NCBI GenBank assembly: GCA_028583605.1
Contig: CM053329.1
Coordinates: forward strand, 3,286,001 to 3,350,000
Source: Dastarcus helophoroides
Taxonomy: Eukaryota; Arthropoda; Insecta; Coleoptera; Bothrideridae
DNA: 64,000 nucleotides
Direction: 5' to 3'
Of this stretch, positions 58,680 through 64,000 are shown piece by piece (the first letter of the stretch is position 1; every line of letters begins with the position of its first letter). The notes under the pieces are model-generated. The model was given only the letters and a program-made list of their open reading frames with translations, did not search any database and was not told the origin of the DNA. The position numbers and the translations under genes were made by a program.

Positions 58680-58930
58680 CAACGATGCAAAAAAATATAG
58701 TGGTCGAGAAATTACAGATTAGAGTACCTTTGAATCGAATTTTGGAAGATGCGCGACAAATGGAAACACCTCAACTTGAGAGAATCAATTTGCTAAGCAG
58801 AAACGATGTTGCGTATTTATCAAAAAAACACATAATATTGAAAAGAAGCGGGATAAGAATAAGATGATAGCTGCAGCACTGACAGTTAAAGAATGGAATG
58901 CAAATGGCAAGAATTTTGCAGGAAGGTTAA
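58680..58930 (+). pseudogene. Fragment of a MULE-type transposase N-terminal region
   Basis: NIVVEKLQIRVPLNRILEDA, LERINLLSRNDVAYLSKKHN resembles the (I/V)xEKLxxGVxxxRILxDxR...LxReHLLxxxDIxNIxxxxNI block that precedes the MULE domain in animal Mutator-like transposases. The frame shifts near 58835 and continues KKRDKNKMIAAALTVKEWNA. Assignment rests on pattern memory, not a search. Confidence 0.5.
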
Positions 58931-59183
58931 CTTACTTATCTACCTTCATTTTTATTTACTTCACTTTAGGTTCTGATTACACTGGTCTTTTAGTCATTAG
59001 ATAAAGTTTTTAATTGTATCAAAATAAGTCATGTTTCTTTTATGTTTTTTAATACAACATTTTTTTTATTAATATATGTTTAAGCTAAGGGAGCTAATGA
59101 AAAGGGTACTAACCCTGTCCTAGACAATACTGCAAAAGCTTTAGGGTAACATGCTCAAATAAAAATTAATCGATAAGAAGAAA

Positions 59184-59432
59184 TTGCTGATTGTGAAGAT
59201 GAAACAAAAAGCAGACCCAGTAGATAAGACAAGACGAGATATTTGGAAGACACATATAAATAACTGGATAGATGATGCTGATGATGAAGCTTTTAATGAT
59301 TTTGTAAACGATTTTAAAGCAAGAGTGAGAAAGGATGACCATAGAAAAAATAAACCAGGAACTTATAAAAGAAAAATGGAAAAGCAGGAATATTTTCCAA
59401 AGAAAATGCAGGGTGAACTAGGTATGCATTAA
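59184..59432 (+). CDS. Unidentified charged open frame inside the MULE-like element
   Basis: From the first in-frame ATG: KADPVDKTRRDIWKTHINNW, IDDADDEAFNDFVNDFKARV, then a Lys/Arg-rich C-terminus. Protein-like and hydrophilic, about 80 residues. Probably the C-terminal part of the element's transposase; I do not recognise a catalytic motif. Confidence 0.45.
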   Translation: MLIVKMKQKADPVDKTRRDIWKTHINNWIDDADDEAFNDFVNDFKARVRKDDHRKNKPGTYKRKMEKQEYFPKKMQGELGMH

Positions 59433-60589
59433 TAAAGGAGGTTGTGTTTTGAATTGACTATTTATAAATTTCTTTCAGATAAGGATTAATACGAGTTTAA
59501 AATTAAATTCAGACAAATGGATATTTGGATATGCTCAGAGAGAACATCAACACTGAAACGGGTCAAGAACAAATCGATATAACGAGTGTAAAAAATACCA
59601 TCTGTAAATTATAACATAAATTCTAATTTTTATTATTGCTTTTATACATTTAAAACTCCCATAAGTTTCTTCCAGATTCTTGTGGGCAGTAATTGAACCT
59701 GTAGAATAAAATTTAAACTATATTGAGTTTTTTTTATTCTTAAACCAAATAAATACAACCATAAATGCAATTACTGAATGTCACCTTGAAGTTGTATAGT
59801 GTTAGTCTTATTACATGCCCCACCCCTTTTATTTTTGTTATTATCGACCATTTTAAAGATTTCAAAATGCAATCTCACATAGCGTTTCCTAAACTACAAT
59901 TTCATTCCATAACCAAATCAATTGTTTCAAGTTGTGGCATTTTAATTTTTCATGCATCTTTTAAAATTTGATTCACAAGATCGCAAGTACTGCAACCTGC
60001 CGTTTCTCGGCTAGTATCATTTCCTTAACTGTTGACAAATATCTGCTTCTTAATTCTTTTCACTGTTAGCATGTGTTTTCCAAAAGTCAAACTGTCGTAA
60101 AACTCTGATATAGTAAAAAATGTATCACCTGCAAACACAAACAGATAATGTGTCATAATTTTACATGACATTAGGGATGACAGCGATGGATGCGAATGTT
60201 CATTTTAGCACCTAATTTTGGTAAGAAACCAAAAACTTAGGGTGGCAACGCTGACGTCTGGTGTGGTTCTTCATGTAGTCTGTTCTTTCTCTTAAGAAGG
60301 CGTATTCGGCGCACTCGCTTAGAGCCAATTTACCGAGCTTGCGTAATGTGTTATATTAGCTACAAGAATTCAGGAATTTTGACTCAGTGTGTTACTTTTA
60401 TTGTTGTATTATTGCTATAAAATCTAAATTTGCAATAAAATATATCTAGTCATTCGGTTGTGGTAAATATGCTGCTATGTACTATTGAGTTTACTATGCA
60501 TATATTACAACATTCTTAGCTAAACATATCTGATGTAAAAAGTGCTAAGGAATAATAATTTTTGTGTAAACCTCCTTAATTTTTCGCCA

Positions 60590-61960
60590 CAAGCAGCCAC
60601 TGCTCATTGTAATTAATTCTAATAGACAACATTTCTTCTTAAAGTGCCGTCTTCTTTGTTTATTGAAGGTTGGCAACAATCTCGGCGCACCTCTGATGAT
60701 CTTGGGCAGTTCGAAATAGTGAGTAGGCACCCATACTTGTCCAATCTTTGATGTTTTTCAAAAAGAAATATTTCTTCTTACCTATACGTTGCTTGCCCCC
60801 AATTTTTCCTTCCATTAATAGTTTCAAGAGCTCATATTTATTTTAACGCATTATATGACCTAGGTAGGCTGTCTTCGTTGTTTGACTATATGCACTAACT
60901 CTCTTTCGCACTGGGCTCGGCCTCAACACCTCATCGTTTATGACATATGACGTCCAAGGTATTTTGAGAAGTATGCACATCTGAACGACTTCTATTCTGT
61001 TAATATGTTAAATTTTAGAGTCCATGCCTCGCAGGAATGCAACAAAAACGAGTGTAAGTTACACCTCACAAATAGATATCTACGATGCAGACTTAGGGTA
61101 GAATTACATAGGAGTGGCCGCATCAGGTTAAAGGTGGCCCTTGCCTGCTTGATTCTGGATCTAATTTCTACTTCTGGATCTAGGTTGTTACGAATCCAGG
61201 CTCCCAGATATTTGAATTTGTCTACTACTTCTATACTTTTCCCATATATACTAATATTTATGGGGTGGGGTTTTTGATATTATAAGTATTTTCGTTTTAG
61301 TGGTGTTCACTTTAAGACCATAATGATCTTCCGATTGCAATGAGTTGATTTAGCAAGCGTTGCAGGGCTTCTGTGCTGTCCGCTATTACCTCGCTGTAAT
61401 CAGCATATCGGAGGTCTTCAAAAATACGTTCGGGGTATAAATTAAATAACATTGGGCAAAAAATAACCCTGTCGGACACCTTTTTGTATGGTTGCTTGTT
61501 CGGTGGTTATATTGTTATATTTCATTAAAGCTGTTTGATCGCAATACAAATTTTAGATGATTAAAATATCATTTCTATCTTCAATATTTTTAAATGTTCC
61601 ACATGACTTACTCTGTCGAATACCTTCTCATAATCTACAAAACATGCATATTCTTTCTTTTGCTGGTTTCTACAGTTCTGAAGCAAAACGTTCAAACTAA
61701 ACAATACTTCTCGATTCCGAAATGGGACTGGCTGATATCCTGCATGCATTTTCTGAATATCCTTAAATGAATCATTTTAAAAAACAGTTTAAGGAGATGA
61801 CTTATTAAGTTTATAAGCCTATAATCATCACATCTTTTTGCGCTTGCTCTTTTCGGAATCGGAATGAATTCTGACCTTAGCCACGGGGAATCACACCGGT
61901 GGAATAAATTTCGTTTAAAAGCCGAACCAACGCATCTATGAGTTCTTCTTCTAAAAGTTT
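60590..61960 (-). pseudogene. RTE-like reverse transcriptase remnant
   Basis: Minus-strand pieces in order: RNREVLFSLNVLLQNCRNQQ, YACFVDYEKVFDRVSH (motif A, about 61700-61580), LRYADY-SEVIADSTEALQ (about 61410-61350; the usual YADD is YADY), then FKYLGAWI, CEAWTLK, ILLKIPWTSYV, KTAYLGHI and finally LFRTAQDHQRCAEIVANLQ (about 60730-60660). The order and CEAWT...LKIPWT...YLGH blocks match RTE-type LINEs of insects. Many frameshifts; catalytic Asp lost. Confidence 0.75.
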
Positions 61961-63003
61961 TATTATTTCTATATGAATTTGATCTGGTCCAAGGATTTTT
62001 CAGTTTTGCTGCTCTTTATTGCTTTTAGAACTTCCTGTTTCATTATTTTAGGAGAGCTTTCCAGTTCTCTTGTTAATTCAAACCGGCGTAGTTTTATACT
62101 TTTAAAAAACTGTCTATGTAGGATTTCCAGTATTTCTTGATATTCTTGATATCCATGATTACCCTGTTGTGATTGTCAAGCAAGACATGCGTGGCAAGTT
62201 TCTAATTTATCCCTGTTACTTTATTTATTTTTTTATGTACAGCGAAGCAATCCTTCTTTCTTTCCAGCAGCTCAATTTTCTCACATTTTATGCACATTAC
62301 ATTTATCCATTGTTCTTTTGCCCTTCTAACTTTCCTCTACAAATCACGTGAAAAAAGAAGTATTTTATTCTTTCGTCACGTCATGAAGTTAACAAAAATG
62401 GTTTTTATGCCATAACTTTATTTCCTTAAATGCCAGCATAATGGTACTTTGGTACCACGAATGGCGAATCTAACCATATTTTCATTTTTGCTGAACTGAA
62501 CTGAAGTTGCAGCCAAAATAATTCAGAATATTCGGTTTCAATTTATTTGAAGATTTGTCCAATAAGAACATACGATGGCCATGAAAAGCAAATTTAAAAA
62601 ATTGACACTTCCGAAGTTTTCCTGATTTAATTTTTGCAGCCTTATTGTGATCGGTGGGAATTAATTAGGATGTGTCGTGGCCTTCTAGATTGCCGTATAA
62701 AATAAGACCAAATAATTTTTATATCCTTCAAAAATCACTTATTTTATATTCATTGCATGCAAAAATTTTCGCAAATCACAAAAATGTCATAACATAAAAA
62801 GTGTTCTATTCAAAAATCAAAAGTTGGTATCAGTTTTAGCGAAAGTAGTGCCAGTAGAAATGTCAGTGATAAAGAAAAAAATAGAGGGTGTACTATGATC
62901 CTCTTACACCCGATATGTGTATTCATGTCATTTACACATTTAGTACCAGTAGCATATCCAGAGATTGGGCCAGGAGGGAGGAACTCATCATTGGGTGTAG
63001 AAC
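61961..63003. other. Upstream RTE debris and AT-rich DNA
   Basis: 61961-62160 probably continues the RTE remnant, with broken text only. From 62160 to 63003 I see no gene. CATATCCAGAGATTGGGCCA at about 62952 looks like part of a G-rich dispersed repeat. Confidence 0.4.
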
Positions 63004-63325
63004 GTAAAATCAAAATGATGGTTTTTTATTGATTTTCTCAAAATGTAACAAGATAAATAACTGACATTTGGCTCTATAAAATAAACTGTAAAATGTTATG
63101 CAGCGTGGATCAGGGGACTTATCAAGAAAATCGAAAATAACAAAATTAGGAGTAATTTTATTACCTCCCCCCAGTTTTACGCGTCTCTGATCCACGCTTA
63201 ATAAAATTTTACAGTTTATTATATAGAGCATTAAAATATAAATGGGTGTATGAAATTTTAATTATTTATCTTGTCATATATCGAAAAAATCAATGAAAAA
63301 CCATTATTTCGATTTTACTTTTGAC
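63004..63325. repeat. Foldback palindrome with about 110-bp arms
   Basis: The left arm (63004-63117) and inverted right arm (63187-63325) share GTAAAATC-AAAT-ATGGTTT, CAAGATAAATAA, AATAAACTGTAAAAT and AGCGTGGATCAG. The spacer holds a run of C. Probably a MITE. Confidence 0.7.
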
Positions 63326-63487
63326 ACCCTGTATCTCGAAAACGAAGCTTCTGTGTTTGTATAAAAAATTTTAAATAGTTTTGGATGAAGAATCCGCTAT
63401 TAAAATACTTTAGCCTAATTTCGCGACACTGTGTATACAGTCTCTCTTTAAAAATACCATTTTTGAGATACAGGGTGTTAAAGTCTT
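63326..63487. repeat. Inverted pair of CACCCTGTATCTCGAAAA-type ends
   Basis: GACACCCTGTATCTCGAAAA at 63326 and its inverse GAGATACAGGGTGTTAAAG at 63469 flank about 120 bp. CAGGGTGT also occurs at 39678. These are common insect MITE-type ends; none carries coding sequence here. Confidence 0.5.
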
Positions 63488-64000
63488 CACTTTTTAAACG
63501 ATTTTATTTTACATCTCTCAAACAAACAATAATATTCAAAAAATATTTGAAGACGTAAAATACCTCGCAGAGTGCTAATATTTGTCTATTGCAAACGTTT
63601 AAGAATATCGTCAATGGCGTAGATATGCAACATACTGACCAATTTTCTTTCTAGAATTTCTACACCACTGGTTATAGGAGCTTTTTTAAACCCTAATATA
63701 TTATTTTGCACAAAAAGCTCATCCTATAATTTGTTCGTGAGATGCACCGTTTTCAAGTCAATAAATAGCATGTGAAAATATTGATGTTTTATGTTATTGA
63801 AAATTTTGTGAATTCGTTAATCTTTTGTTTCTATTTTATCTGTGTACTTATCTACATGATAGTAAAGAAAAATCTTTGCTGTTACATTTATTTACATTTT
63901 TACTTCGACAGCGACAAATTAGAAGGTTATTTAGTTGAATCTTTAATCTGTTTTTGTTAATCATCCAGGGCGCGTTCTCGAACTTTGCAAGTAAAATTCA
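63488..64000. other. AT-rich DNA, nothing recognised
   Basis: No supported gene or repeat boundary up to the end of the window. Confidence 0.5.

Larger units (their letters stand above)
58182..60282 (+). mobile_element. 2.1-kb MULE-like element with about 100-bp terminal inverted repeats
   Basis: The left end TCAGACTACATGAAAAACCA, ACACCAGTCGTCAG, TTTTTGGTTTCTTACCAAAA, GGCATCCATG is mirrored at 60282-60182 (CAGACTACATGAAGAACCAC and so on). Inside are two coding fragments (58680-58930 and 59184-59432). Long TIRs plus a MULE-type protein piece suggest a degraded Mutator-superfamily element. Confidence 0.7.

Overview
The window is about 64 kb of AT-rich animal nuclear DNA, almost certainly from an insect. 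The genes are split by GT-AG introns, repeats are dense and diverse, and there are no operons or bacterial ribosome sites. The protein families (GPI-anchored M1 aminopeptidase, nose-resistant-to-fluoxetine acyltransferase, FLYWCH/MULE transposases, jockey-, RTE- and Penelope-like retroelements) fit an insect. A beetle is plausible, but the sequence alone does not prove it.

One substantial host gene is readable. It is a membrane-alanyl (M1) aminopeptidase on the minus strand, with 13 coding exons from 30287 down to the stop at 4145. It has a signal peptide, the substrate-binding motif, GAMEN, HEXXH-18-E, the catalytic Tyr, an ERAP1-type C-terminal domain and a C-terminal GPI-signal tail, for about 922 residues. 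Every splice phase fits. The one defect is a single-base-scale frameshift in coding exon 2, just before GAMEN. A TATA/initiator-like site followed by a strong donor near 33.03-33.10 kb is a candidate promoter and non-coding first exon. A second, smaller host signal is a set of plus-strand remnants of an acyltransferase-3/NRF-6 gene at 55.4-56.8 kb.

The rest is mostly mobile-element debris.
- 1-3.1 kb: broken jockey-like LINE with a duplicated tail.
- 5.46-5.63 kb: an antisense copy of that tail.
- 9.8-12.8 kb: a MULE/FLYWCH transposase copy split by a 2.3-kb element with terminal inverted repeats (TIRs) and a 6-bp target duplication.
- 12.82-13.34 kb: foldback MITE with a TATA duplication.
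- 15.49-16.68 kb: long-TIR foldback element next to an aminopeptidase exon.
- 16.9-18.96 kb: head-to-tail Helitrons.
- 19.29-19.71 and 23.89-24.30 kb: two pogo/Tigger-like MITEs.
- 19.84-20.16 kb: large hairpin.
- 31.3-31.9 kb: decayed mariner-like transposase.
- 34.4-34.6 kb: minisatellite.
- 37.3-38.5, 39.85-40.73 and 43.3-44.2 kb: TIR elements.
- 46.2-49.68 kb: Ty3/gypsy-type LTR element with internal deletions, on the minus strand.
- 51.6-52.7 kb: FLYWCH fragment among terminal-type repeats.
- 54.2-54.9 kb: Penelope-like GIY-YIG fragment.
- 58.18-60.28 kb: MULE-like element with about 100-bp TIRs.
- 60.6-62.0 kb: RTE-like reverse transcriptase on the minus strand.
- 63.0-63.5 kb: foldback palindrome.

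I see no convincing new multi-gene system. The items most worth a second look are the frameshift in an otherwise intact aminopeptidase, the nested MULE insertion, an orphan exon-like plus-strand stretch at 20.77-20.94 kb, a 49-bp exon-like island at 42.6 kb, and a hammerhead-like core in the Penelope tails.
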